DNA from: Lingula anatina
Taxonomy: Eukaryota > Brachiopoda > Lingulata > Lingulida > Lingulidae
NCBI RefSeq assembly: GCF_001039355.2
Contig: NW_019775379.1
Span: forward strand, 109,198-173,197
DNA length: 64,000 bases
Direction of reading: 5' to 3'
In this document: positions 37,727 through 50,506 of the stretch, piece by piece
Numbering within the stretch: position 1 is the first letter of the stretch
Layout: each line of letters opens with the position of its first letter
Program-made: the position numbers and the translations under genes
The notes under the pieces: model-generated
Databases searched by the model: none
What the model was told of the DNA's origin: nothing
Seen by the model: only the letters and a program-made list of their open reading frames with translations

Positions 37727-40323
37727 TCAACTACTTGGATCTTCACTGTCCTTTTTATTTTCCTTCAACTGTTCTGAAGTTTTCTGTATAGTGGTGGCTT
37801 CCATTTGTGCTAGTTTCAGAGTGGCATCTTTGGATTGCTCTCTTATCACCTTCAACTGAGTCTGAGCTGAGTAAATCCGCTCACTTGCAGCAATACTTGC
37901 ATATTCAGCACCTTGAATAAAATAACTGAACAATAATTTGCTTTGAAAATTTAATCTGATCTAATGACCAGTTTCACTGTGTAAGTAAACTTATCAGAAA
38001 AATAAAATAAAACTCCAATGGAAAATACATTTTTATGAAGATAAAAAACCATGTATTAATGAAGCACCACTGATTACTTGTTAAACCTGTGTTTACCTAC
38101 AATAATTAGATGTTATCTTCAATGTTGTTAAACTTACCTGCTGCATATGCAGCTTCAGCAGCACTGTTTAAAAGTTTCTCAGTAAATGCATACAGGGTTT
38201 CCAATTCCTGAAGTGCAAAACACACAATCACAATTACATTTATATGATGTATACTTTTAGCCTTTGAAGAAAATAAGATCTTATCAAACAACAGAGCAAT
38301 AAATTTTACTTGCATGATGAACAAGAAATTCACTCATGAGACGTTTCCGACTTTTGTCAGAATTTTGACTTTTTCAGGGTCATTTGGGTCATTCTTGTGA
38401 ATCATGTACCCTAAACCCCTGGTCAATTTTCCTACTTTTTCAGTGAGGACTAGTCTCATCCCTGGTAATTAGAACATAGCCCGAGCTAGGGTTTCAGAGC
38501 CAATGCAAACCAGCTTCTTCATTTTCAAATTTCCATTGTTGCTTATGAACTTAAACAATGTCTGACTGAACTTCACCATGCCAATCACAAATGTTAGGTC
38601 TATTAACTAGGTAATTATCCCATGTAATAAACTATGAAATCCACATGACTGGTTGTTTCTGACTGGTATGGTCGACTCCAATCAAACTTTCTGCAGACTG
38701 TTAGAGTTCACAAAGTATTTACTGGGATTTGACAATGAAAAAGCTGGCCTGCATAAGGCCTGATGCTCAGGACACTAATTAAAGTAGGACTTGATGAAAG
38801 GTACGTTCCTGTCTTGCCATAGCTTTTTCATTCATATTGACCCTGGCTTCCATTATCATGTCCCAGACTTGCTGCTCAGCAGCTGGATTCCCCAGCACTT
38901 TAAGGTTAGCTTCCATGACAGTTAACAAATGACTGACAGCCTGAAAGATGGCAAATGAAGACATTATGTGACTGCTTATTACACCAAAGTTACAGTATTC
39001 TACCTTTAGTATTATTCCATGAGGTAAACAATGTTTTTCTTATTTGCTGCTCAACAACCTGTTGAACCTGTATCTCCTGTTTTATGCAAAACTACTCTGC
39101 TGATTATATTAGTTCATCATCTAATTACTAAAATACATGTACCTCTATGTATTCTTTCTGTGCCTGGAGTAGTGCTGTAACAATCTGTGTAAGCAGTGTA
39201 GTGGCTGCATCCACACTACTGACAGCAGCATTGCGAATGAGATAGGGATGAGACAGGTGAACAGGATTTACTGTCTGGAAATATGATTCTAACATAAACT
39301 TCATAGTAATAGCAAAAGAAAAAATATTAATTGAAAAATGCTTAATGTAAAAAAAAAAAAAAAAAAAAAAAAAACAGAATCAACCACCCACAAGCAATCC
39401 TAAACCCTCCCCAAGTGCACTAGAATTCCACACATCACACAAGTCCCTGATGATACATGTAGCTATATATAAGGGAACATTCCTAGACCCTGTCGTACTA
39501 ACTGTGGATTGATCTATCTCAGAGGGGATTTTTGCTAAATTGCAATCAACGTAAGCGGCTTAGATGCCTGTCACGGGGCCGTAGCGATAGTCCGAAGGTT
39601 CAATAGTCCGAAGGTTCATTGGTCCGAATGTTCACTATAGAACCTTCGGACCAATGAATCCTTGATTAAAAAATCGATAAAAATGTTACCACTTTTCGGA
39701 CCAATGAACCTTCGGACTATCGAGACGCCCCCCCCTGTCACGCCTACTGAAGGCGCTAGGGGGTGATTAAGATTCATTTAGCAACGTAACAGACATCTAA
39801 GCCGCTTGAAGATGAAAGCAATTTAGCGAGAAACCCCTAAGAGATGGATAGATCCTGTTAGATCGATCTAGGTACATGTATGAGAACCCAGTCTAAATCC
39901 CTCTATAATGGTCTAGGATAACAGAAATTACGCTGTGAAAAAAATTCACCCCCTCCCCCCGATTGTATATGTATTTAACATTGCAAAACACAATCCCCGC
40001 TTTTTAGGAGGGGAGGTGCATTTCAATAGCTACGAATAGTACGGAATGAGGGGTTATTTTATATGTTTTTTGAACATCGACCAATCCATGAAATCCGAAG
40101 TTGGAGGCTCAAGAGATATGCTTGAAAAAGTGCATGAAGATTGAAGAGAGATCTCTCAAGACGAATGTACCTGGATGCCTCCTGGAGAGTTTTCATCGTT
40201 CGTTGTATTCTTTGCATGAAGAGTAAACAATGAAGCACCAACTGAACCCTTCAAATATCTCTTACGGTTGCAAGTTTTATAATTCCGGACAAAAGTTCTC
40301 ATCCACCGTCCAACAACATTCAT
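37727..40323 (-). CDS. DIABLO: DIABLO/SMAC homologue, mitochondrial IAP antagonist, five exons
   Basis: DIABLO is imported into the mitochondrial intermembrane space, cleaved, and on release binds BIR domains of IAPs through its new N-terminus to free caspases. Exons (minus): 40323-40171, 39274-39143, 38940-38791, 38207-38138, 37911-37727 (690 nt, 229 aa; human 239). Exon 1 encodes a basic presequence, MNVVGRWMRTFVRNYKTCNR, then KRYLKGSVGASLFTLHAKN. Later blocks follow the human order: NAAVSSVDAATTLLTQIVTA (human [20 protein letters not shown]), YIEAVSHLLTVM (human YTKAVYTLTSLY), QQVWDMIMEARVNM (human DEVWQVIIGARAEM), LNSAAEAAYAAG (human EMAAEAAYQTG), then a helical tail ending SEDPSS. The mature N-terminus corresponding to human AVPI is not obvious; ASLF is a candidate. 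The exon 3 donor (CAA|GTCCTA) is weak but is the only one that keeps frame. Confidence 0.87.
39349..39374. repeat. Poly(A)26 tract in DIABLO intron 1
   Basis: Uninterrupted A run about 75 bp beyond the exon 2 acceptor. Confidence 0.9.
39484..39895. mobile_element. 412-bp palindromic MITE-like element in DIABLO intron 1
   Basis: Outer arms are imperfect inverted repeats: TAGAC..GATCTATC, GCTAAATTGC and AAGCGGCTTAGATG on the left, with complements on the right at about 39788-39865. The core (39585-39722) is a tighter palindrome of CGATAGTCCGAAGGTTC and CATTGGTCCGAA words against TTCGGACCAATGAACC and TTCGGACTATCG. No coding capacity. Confidence 0.75.
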
Positions 40324-43300
40324 GCCGACTGCTGTAAAGCCAGTCCTTTTAACGTAGTTCAGTTTCGATCCTCCCCCCCCCCCTCCCGCATATTACTAAG
40401 TTAACATAACTCAACAAAAGCAGAAATGATGAAGATAACATCATTTCTAGTGTTTTGTTAACTCCGTTGAAACTATATCGACTTTTATCGAACAAACAGA
40501 AATTAAATGTATATTTAGATTAAAAAAATAAGTTAGCGCAGTGCTCAGCGGATGCTCCTCTGATGCAATCTAAATCTTGTAAATGCGTTGTTTGGAAAGC
40601 CCAACTGATTGCAAAGGAATGTTCTTTAAATAAGGGCTTTAAGAAAGATGTGTATCGATTTGGACCAAAAGCTTTATGTTACATTTAAGTAATACCTAAA
40701 TTACAAAACTTACTTTTCCTGAACATAAAATTGTATCCTTAGCGTTTTTCAGAAAAAAAAAATCACTTCAAATGAAAATGGAATAGGCCTTTATATAGGC
40801 CTATATATTTCTCAGTAATGGTTTTCCGATCGCATAACCAAGCTTGAAAATCAAAATCATTCAATATTTTTAACCATCATTTTCCTTTTTTATGTTTGCT
40901 GCAACGCAGAAGTAGTAGACCGTCATATGGTAGTCCATTGAAACTTTCATACGCGTATAGCCATATGCAACAATGTTCCCGCTGTTGTTTCCTTACCTCC
41001 AAAAATAAACGACCACACACAAACACCATATTTTACTATGAAAAATTCTTAAACTTAGAAATCAATGTTCCGTTGCAGAATTCCTTTTTCTGCATGAAAG
41101 GTTTAGAAACAAAAAACAGCGACAGAATGTGTATTTTTAGGAATGCGGAGATTCTACTGAGAATTCATGTTTGCATATCCTTGCTACTCAATCTCTGTAA
41201 AGGGCCTAGGTCTCGTTAATCATGGCATATGTCTTACCTTTCTCAGCTTACATAGCAAAATCCATCCTCACATAACTCAGATTCGTGGGCATGGGCTGGA
41301 AAGTCCGGAAAGTACATGTACATTGAGTCACATCATGAACATTATCTCTTATTTAGATATTGAATAAGTAACTCACGAAGATTAATCAATTAAAAGAACT
41401 TTATTTTGATCTTGAAATGGGTAAATGAAAAATATAATTGATCCCTGCTTTAATTCAAATTAATTTACTTATCAAATTTCGTTCAATCCTTGATTTTTGA
41501 CAGTCGTTGAAGCGTATTTCCCTTTAAAGATATAGGCCTACCTTTTAATTTTTTCAAAATGACTAAAATTCAATAGAGATATGATTGAATCACAGTTTAA
41601 TAGGAAAATATCTTGTCGTACTCATCCGTGGGAGTCTACCTGGTTACCTTTGCCCTTTTTTTTCATGCCGCCAAGAGACGCGCGATTTCAAATATTGAGG
41701 CAAAAAGCGTTCCGGATGTCGCTGGGGACTGCTTTCAGCACCGCACTTGGGAGAGCGGTTAGGGTTACATTGGTTCTTGCCCTGTCAATCCCAGAGGTGT
41801 CCGAGCGGAACAGTGTTATACTAAAACAATCTGACACGTCAATGACTCGGGCGACAGAGTTGACGTTAAGTTCTGTAGTTTCTGGTAATTTGTCAATGTG
41901 GTGTGAAAGACATGGCGCAGTCGGAGATTATATTTTTGTTTAGTTGGGTGTATTGCTTTTCTCGTCCCTAACCAACACATTGGGTTTTGTAATTGCTTGC
42001 CTCGCTTAAATGCATTTTTAAAAGGTGAGCTTAATCGAACGCCAAGTAAATGTTTTAAAGGGTTGATAAGGTGTCTGAATGAGCATTATATGCGGACAAT
42101 CAACATGTTTCAGGAGATGGATTTCAGTGAGCTGGATTTGACAATGTTGTCCAATTTGGCATACTTTTTTCGCATTATTTCTTATCCTGAATTTCTAGTA
42201 TACTTTATCTGAAATAGATTCAGCATCTAATGTCAGTGTCAAAGAGAAATAACATTGGTTTCCGGACATAGCTGTAGTGAAGGCTTCAGTAGTGACCATT
42301 AAAAGTCGCTCACAGGGCCACCGCAGTGGAAAATTAACCCCCATTTGAATAAGATATCCTACCTCTTTCTATTTCTGGCAGGTCCAATTAATTTTCTTAC
42401 AAAATCTTGCTGTATAATGGTTTCTTTAGTGAATAAAGAAAACAAAACATTGGATTGATATCAGAACTCCCAAGGCGGCTACACATAAACACTCCACGGC
42501 AATCTGCCTAATTATGTGTAGTTAAAACAGCACGCGCTGCCGCCTTGCTTGGACAGTGGAGGCAAACAGGTGAGAAACAGAAACGCGCCGTGTTCCCCTC
42601 CCAGGATGACAGGAAGTTGAACATGAATGACGTTACCTTGTTGATTAATTCAATTAAGAGAATCGAAGAAACGTGATGCTTGTTCGTATCTAATTTATCG
42701 TAATAAAGAAACCACACACATCCCCGAAAACATGAAAGTTGTTGAAACGACCTACGTTACCGCCAATGTGACAGCTTATCATTTAGGCCTATGCAATGTC
42801 GCCTTGTCTTAAATTATGGGTAAAGTTAGTGGATCTTTTGCGTTAAAGTGAAGGGAGTTGGTATTGGTTTGATGTTACATGTAGATTTCTGGGACACATC
42901 GCGTTCAGTAAACCTAAATTAAATGGTTGACATAAAAAAAACATGGAGGCACTAAACTTATGAACTTAGCCCAACCAAGAAATCAAGATGAAATCTTCCT
43001 AGAAGGGCGGAATGCGAAATGCTTATGTCATTTTGATTTCGACTCTAATATGAATAAATTCAGAGTGTCAGAAATCTCCTTTAGGATGAGAATTACATTC
43101 TTTTATTCGCTTCCTATTCGATATCTGTTGATGAAATAAGTCAGCACAATGCGGAAATATAAAAATAAGGGGGAACAACACAGGTGACAAGTTACATATT
43201 TCCGTGAGCCATTTGCAGTGTGTTAGTGTCATCTGTCATTTTTGTGTGGCAGTTTGCCCCCCTTCACTTCAGTGGGGTTAAGTCGTTATGTTCCGCATGG

Positions 43301-45331
43301 GCTATATGGCAGCAGCCAGGGTGGCAAGCGCGCTGAACTTGTATCAGTATCCCTTCTTTAGTAATATTCTTCTGTAATCTTCTCCAGAGAGCAATTAAAA
43401 TAGATCGAATGTTTCTCAGGAAATTGTACATATTTCTGGGCCACAATCGGATTTTTGTGCTACTTGAGATGAAATTTGAGTCTTGGTTTGTCACACAATT
43501 TGCTATTTTTTATTCCCAATTTCACGCTAGGTTCTCTTATTCCCACCCACTCTATGTTCCACACCCAGACAAGCTCATTTCAGCACAGGAAAAAAAATTC
43601 GAGTACACCGTGACGAAATATCGATAAGGAATTATTGCGCGTTCGTCTCAGCCCGTTGAAGTAGTCATGTTGCAGTTTTGTATGATTTGTGATGATTGAG
43701 AGGTTGATAATGTCATCAGTTCTATGTACCATTGACGCCTGCCACACTGTTGTTGAAAAGAGAAATCTTGTAGGCTGACAGCTGGTAGAACGAGGCCAAA
43801 ATCCCGAGAACAAGTGGCAGAACACAAAAAATTAGACCGGTATGAAATGTGTTTTTGTCGAACAATAACAATAATTTTAGATAATTACAAATGTATACAG
43901 ACTAAACAGACATGGCTTCATGTATATAAACATATATGCATTTAACAGCCACGTACTCTTACTGTGCACGTGGTCGCTAACAGCGCATGTGTGCACTAAC
44001 GGCCCGTGAGCGTAGGTGGATGAATAGCGCTCGAGGAAAGTACACTGTACCTCTTAGTAGAAATGAATCTCGAAAGCAGTGTATTGTTTTTACCAAAACC
44101 AGCCAAATTACACGCCAGTAAATATCCTGAATTTATCATCCTTAATTTTCATCATCACCTTGAAAGCCAGAAAATACGGTCTCATGCAGATTTGGAGCAA
44201 AGCGCACTGTAAAGGAAGACGAGAGAAAAATGACAAAAACATATTAGCCAAGTTCTTCTTTATTTATTTGAACACATTTTCTTTAACAAATCATCTCAAA
44301 ATTAAGGTGCGTATCGAATGTTTATAATTTATTCGAAGAATCTTTGATTGACATTGCAAGCTGCACGATTTATAGGTGACTTAAATTTATTCCGGCCAGA
44401 TGGGAGGCGAGAAATGTGAATGCCTGTTATTTTTCTAAGGTGGCAAAAATACCGAGTAGTATTTCATGTGCAATGAACCCTCGGGAACGATTTCACACAT
44501 ATACACACACATGCACACAATCTGTTGGAAGTTATATGGGAAAAACATATGGCTCTTGGACAAAAGCCGAGATATGATTCTCTTATAGATATTCCAAAGT
44601 TTAATAACCGGTCATTTCCCAATGCCCGTTAACTAAATGTGTTTCTCTGGTCTTCAAGGTTTTTTTCAATGGTAAGATAATGCCTTGTTTTCTTCACAAA
44701 ATAGCAAACATACAACAACTGTGCAAACATTTTTCTAGCAGGTGTTCCAGTTGCGATTTCCAGTATTTTTTTTCAGTACCAGATAAATCATTATAAGAGT
44801 GTACTGTACCAGGGAGACCCCTTGATAAACTACTTATTTTATTGTGTTTTTAGCAACACCACAGCTGTGCCGGGAAAGACTCACTTGGCGCCGACTTGTC
44901 TGGGACGACTGGCTTTAGAATAGTTCTATTCCGGCGCAGTCTGCTTTACTGGCTGACCAAAGGTGCTTAATCATTCTACTTTCCTTTTTAGGATGGTTCC
45001 GTCTTGGCGCCTTTTATTCCGTAAGTATAGGTACGAAAAACCATGCACAAGGGATATTTTCATGTATTTGTTGTGCAAATGCGCCAGACCAATAGAAAAA
45101 CATGGCAATAAATGCAAATAATGTAAAATGAAAAGTACTACCGCGTACATGTTTTTCCAGAAGATGCAAACGCAGTGAGTACATCGTCTCGTTGATTGAC
45201 ATGCGGAAGTGTGAGGGTATGGTTACGCGCTAGTCACGTGATACTATCACACATAAACGTGTGAATTTGGAAACAAGAACAGAGGGAATTGATTGTAGTG
45301 GCAGAGAAACTTCCATGCAAGTCCAGACACT
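40324..45331. other. Intergenic region upstream of DIABLO and DMRT2
   Basis: No protein gene is supported. It becomes CpG-richer than flanking DNA in patches (about 41660-41920, 42490-42610, 43970-44040, 44860-45010). A 120-codon open frame at 41581-41943 has no recognisable domain. An E-box-like CACGTG lies at about 45235, some 95 bp before the DMRT2 start. Confidence 0.45.
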
Positions 45332-45649
45332 ATGACAGAAGAAGTACAAACACCTTTAGCCTCATCTACAAGCGATTCTGCTTCAGAGCAAGATCATCAT
45401 GACGATCCGGACTCGTATCTACTAGATATGCCAGGGAAAGCCTCAACCAGTAGCCCTAACAAACGTTTGTTACGAACGCCCAAGTGTGCTCGCTGTCGTA
45501 ACCATGGCGTTATCTCATGCTTAAAGGGCCACAAACGGTACTGCCGCTGGAGAGACTGTAGCTGCCCTAACTGTCTTCTTGTCGTGGAACGCCAGAGAGT
45601 TATGGCGGCTCAAGTGGCTCTGAGAAGGTAGGAATATTTGCTTAGTTCG

Positions 45650-45710
<61 letters not shown>

Positions 45711-48700
45711 GTGCATAGCTCAAGATTCAGAACATTTCCCTCTAAGCGTGTCAATGTTTTGAAGTTAAACAAAATTTAAAGCGCTGATTTAAATATAACC
45801 TCTGTGTTTTGGTATTGGTAAATTTATTTCTCAGCGACTTTTAATTTTTTCCTGAATGTTGTAGTTTTCCTTGTGTTGATATTCCACAATTGGTATATGG
45901 ATATCTTATATTTTGAAAAAAAGGGCGAAAAATGAAACGTCAGTTAAGTAAGACAATTTTATTAAAGTTGGTTTTGAAATCTGTATAAGTTTCAAGCATC
46001 ATCTGAACGTTGGACTGTCAATGAAAAAAGTGTTTTTACACTTCTTTACTTTTTTACTTATTTGTAATAAATAACGCGCTTAAATAATTCCAAATAATTT
46101 AGTAATAATTTTTTATCTGGTGTCATCCTTCCCTTCAGTCGCTTGTTTTTAAAAAGATGAAATATGAAAATCTATGTAGACTACAAAGGTTTTCCCAATA
46201 ATGAAAATGTTTCTGTAAAATAAACTTTGTATTTTTTATAAGTCGGATAGTAAAAAGCATTTACATGTAGCTGATTTAATTCAGAAAAGGAATAAAATAA
46301 GTTTGCAAACAACTTCGCGCTTCTAAAAAGTGTAATTTGATCAATAAAGCATATCTGAAAAAAGTAAGTGAAGTAAATAAACAGGAAAACGGCGCGATCT
46401 TTTAAAAACGTGTGGATTGATGAAATTATAAGTTGGCGTTAGATCAGGTTCACATTCACCTGTTTCTTGTTACCTACAAGCTGTGTTATTAAACTCTAAA
46501 ACATAAACATTTTGGCATTAGTTTACAGAATCGACTTCATTTTCAAATATTATTACAGCACTGTCATAACAGTTATGTTACTGTTGAGGGCTTTGTTAAG
46601 TCTTAATTTAATCCGATAATTAGTCAACCTTCTGTGTATGTATGTTAACTGCATGGAGTATATTAATATTCAATATGAACAGTCTATTTAATCGTTGTTG
46701 TACATAACCATACTTATGCAAGTATTTGTACGTGAATAAAATAAATTTTATCTAATTAATTAAAATATTTATTTTCTAGCTCTTGTCTTCTTAAACTCAA
46801 CAAAAATAAGCATTGACACAATTACAATATTGTAGCATTTAAAATACTTAAATTAATGTCTCCACATATTTTATGTGGTATCTTATTATCGTTGTAACAT
46901 CGTTTTCTTTCCTTAAAAACCAAGGAATTATGCATATTCAGTTAGTGGTATGGATTAAATAAGTTCAAGGGTGATTAGGCCTTTATAAATAAGTGAAATA
47001 ATCATGAAAAAAGGTCTGTTTGCCTGAAAAAAACTTGTCTTATATAGGCCTACGTGTAAGGACGTCAGGGTTACGTTATTGGTTCTTATCCTTGTTAGAA
47101 TTAATTCTGTCCTCTTGAAGATGAGTTTTTATGGAAGAAAATCTTGAGCCATGCACCCTTATTAAGTACAGTGTGTATTTCAAGTTTCATCTGCAATTGA
47201 TAGAAAAGCACCCAGACTTTTAGACTTGACAATAATTAGTGGTAAAAAATCACAATGAAGAATAATATCTTTATCATAGTTTTAATTAGGTGTATACATG
47301 TGTATTGTTCAGTGCTATTTTCTATTCGTGCAACATACATGTATAACATCATTTTGAATGAACTTGTTCACATATTTTTTGTTTTTAACAATTTCTTTTA
47401 ATTACAGTTTGTCTTAAGCAAATACTACTCACAATTAATAGTAGATATGTTTGACTGAGAGTGTATCGTATCTATTTGTTTAAAATATTTTTTCTTTTAA
47501 TTATAACAATTCACAAGTAAATGCTCCATATAATGATCTAAATTTGAGATGATAATTATTTTCACTTTTTCTATATTACTCGGTCAAAGGTATATCAAAT
47601 AACGGTACAATACAACTGATTTAATTGAGTATTTTTTTTTTAGCTTTTTAGTCTTTTTGATACAAAATATAAATCACAAGTAACATGTCCCAAATATGTT
47701 GTTGCAGTTAAGACGTTTTTAACATCTGCAGAATTTTCTTTAATATATGCAGTTCAAAAGTTGGATTTTATTTTTATTTCGCCCGAGTTTCGCTAGATTA
47801 TATGTATTTTGTCAGAGAAAGTTAGAAAAGATTTTTAAAACTCCATATCACATTGGAATGATAGAAGTTAACGAGCTTTTAAAATTTCATTTTATTCATA
47901 AATTTATCTAAAACAGCTTGTAAAATTTAATTTAGAGAGGTAAAAAAAAAAGTATCAGCATGATTAAAAACGTAACATGCTATCAACAATAAATAATCTC
48001 CCCTGATGATGAAATGTAACCGCTCGGGAGAATATGTAGCTACCAATACTTAAACAGTTATTTTCAGCTTCAAACTTGTACTTAAGAACGTATTCAGACT
48101 GACTTGAAAAACTGATGGTTCTCACAGGCGATTTCTCCCCTTATTCGGATAAAACTAAAGCATTTATTTGAAAGCTATGGAAGTACTTTTGTGTGCAATT
48201 TAAAAGGTTTTACAGGTCGCGGATATTTTATGGCTATTTCCTACATGTAGATACAAAATGTTTGACTTCAAAAAGGTTCCTAGTAAAAAAATGTAGTAAA
48301 ACAATTATATGACATTAAATTTTGTTCAAGAGGAATCGGGAAAATACTGTAGAATTGAATGATGCAATGTTCGTAATAAAATAACATTTTGTGATTTCAA
48401 GTTAAACCAATCAAGTTAAAAATCAAATTGCAAAATTTTCAAACGACGGACAGTTTGAAATCACTTTTTTCTTATGGGTTTTTTCTATTGCATTTCCCTT
48501 CCTTCAACAAATTAACATTAAAGGATTTCATTGGAACTCATTACACTCTGGCAATGGCAGTATCAGAGGGTGTGCCTCTCTTTCAACTTTCTAAGCACTT
48601 CTAATAACCTGTTTTTTTTTAAATACACATTCTTCGACCAAAGGAAAAAAAGAGAGTGTCGCTCTTAAACGTAATCTATTAAACAACGCAAGAACGGCGT

Positions 48701-50506
48701 ATTTTATTCCGTTGACTCGCAGCGTATATTGTTTACTAGACCGTGTTGACAGTCAAGTTACTGGCCGTTTAAAGTGGGTTGTACTCTAGGCGAGGAATAG
48801 AAAATGCATGATGTAATGTTTGAGGTTTTTAAAAGTCGCAATGTATTTGGTACTAATGTCATTATTAACATATTCGCATTTGATTAGAAAAAGTTTTTCT
48901 GAGAAAAAAATTAAAAGGGAAGGGTTATATTTATAATCCGCATTCTTTTTTGGTTTCAGACACCAGACGACGGAAATTAACAAAACATTAAAGGCCAAAG
49001 TGAAGAACGCTGCTGCATTACTCCAACAGCGGAAACTTCTACACCGCAACCTGCGCAGTTTACAACAACACAGTCTTAGCAAAGAAATACTAGAAAGTAG
49101 GTATAAATCCATGTCACTGCAACCTTTTTCTTTCTGTCTGAGTTACAGCCAAGAATTCTTCACTCAAAGAAAATTCACGTTTGATAGGCCAAAATAATTT
49201 TTACTTTTTCAGCTTTGTAAATTTAAGCTTAGTTAGTCCTGGAAGGGACAGTAAATAAGATTTTTGATGTCCTAGATTTCACTACTTTTTAAAATGAGGA
49301 ACCGTGCTTACACACCCAAACCATTTTAAATCCTTTTAAAACAACGAAACAAATACCTCTGCCCAAAATGGAATATTTCATATGAAGTGAAACTGCCAGG
49401 AATGAATGTAACCGTTCTCTGCGGGTAATAAAAAGAACGAAAAGGTCGTTGAAAAACGTATATCGCTAAGATATTTAATACTTTGAAATTTAATAAGGCC
49501 AAGATCGGGTAGTTTTATAAAATTGTTTAATGCACCATCAAAATTACTAAAAACATTTTTTGTGCAATCTGGCCCTTGTCCCCGTTCTTTGGTCTCGTTG
49601 GACGTTATTGTTGATAACTCGCTTCCCTGATAATCAACATATACTACTTTCAAAAAGTTTTTATAATTGTGAATGATGATTACAAATTTTGTTAGAGTTT
49701 AACCCAGAAGATTTAAATGTCAAAATAATGCAATTTTATTTTTGTCCTAAGCATACCGAAATCGCCTTCACATACTACCGCCGCCGGAAGCCTTGCGGTC
49801 CATAATGCCATTGATGAACGAACGTATGCGAAAAAGAAGGTGTTTTGCAGATAAAGATCTTGAGGTCGCAATGTTTGCACGGGAGCGACAACTGGAACTG
49901 GATAAATATCGTTCCGTGGGGGCCTTTCACACACATCCCTCTGTTGCGGGTTTCACTTCCTCCTCTGGGACCTCTACTGACCAAGAATACGCAAATCAGA
50001 TGGCGAATTTGTCTCCACGGGAACTTCTTCAGCGAATTTTCCCCTATCACAACGCCAATGTCCTCGAACTTGTTCTCCAAGGTTGCGGCGGGAATATAGA
50101 AAAAGCAATCGAACAAATTGCTACTGGAATCAGTAGCGTTGGACAGATTCCTCAGCAGGATTTAAAGAATCAGAAAAAAACGCCACAAACCCTGGTCCAA
50201 CCTGTGTCGTTTTGGAACTTTTACAACTTCAGCCAAACGATTGTTGCTCCGCCTGTTTTAAACGAAAGTGGATCTTGTGGACAGAGGGGGCAATATGACC
50301 CTCCAGTAGACTTGTCAATGGCCGCTCCAATACCTAACAAGGGCGTTGTAAATTTGATTCCTAAGGGTTCCAAAGGCAATCGGTCGTCTGCTTTTAGTGC
50401 TCCAAATAAAAACGGAAATTTAGTGACAAATGGATACGAGCAAAGAGACTCGAAGCAGGCTAAGTCTTTGATAAAGTTTTCGGTAGAGTCCATTATTGCA
50501 AAATGA
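45332..50506 (+). CDS. DMRT2: DMRT2-type DM-domain transcription factor with DMA domain, three exons
   Basis: DM-domain regulator; family members control sexual differentiation, somite/left-right or muscle development. Exons 45332-45627, 48960-49096, 49752-50506 (1188 nt, 395 aa). The start has an in-frame acidic leader, [22 protein letters not shown] domain at about residues 48-99: [51 protein letters not shown], with all zinc-ligand Cys/His present. [19 protein letters not shown] and the later [14 protein letters not shown] are DMRT2 hallmarks (human RMRKRRAFADKELE). A DMA domain at about 230-268 ([34 protein letters not shown]) is normally a DMRT3/DMRTA feature. The C-terminal region has PVDLS (about 329-333, CtBP-type) and ends [11 protein letters not shown] (eh1-like). 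Intron 1 is 3.3 kb and carries an AT microsatellite and an inverted-repeat element. Exon 2 ends at A|GTAGGT, fixed by frame. Confidence 0.92.
45655..45706. repeat. (AT)26 microsatellite in DMRT2 intron 1
   Basis: Pure AT run starting 28 bp after the exon 1 donor and abutting the inverted repeat at 45707. Confidence 0.92.
45707..47160. mobile_element. Candidate 1.45-kb DNA element bounded by 21-bp inverted repeats
   Basis: AAGGGTGCATAGCTCAAGAT at 45707 and its reverse complement with one mismatch at 47140-47160. The interior is AT-rich and non-coding. It sits directly against an AT array, a common landing site. Flanking duplication is ambiguous (AT or TA), so this may be a non-autonomous transposon or a chance inverted pair. 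Confidence 0.5.

Noticed and set aside
39580-39727. CRISPR-like array from repeated GTCCGAAGGTTC words
   Set aside because: The words are arranged as a palindrome inside a eukaryotic intron, without regular spacers.
41581-41943. 120-codon plus-strand frame in a CpG-richer patch
   Set aside because: No domain, no similarity I recognise, no splice context. Length alone is not enough in this much sequence.
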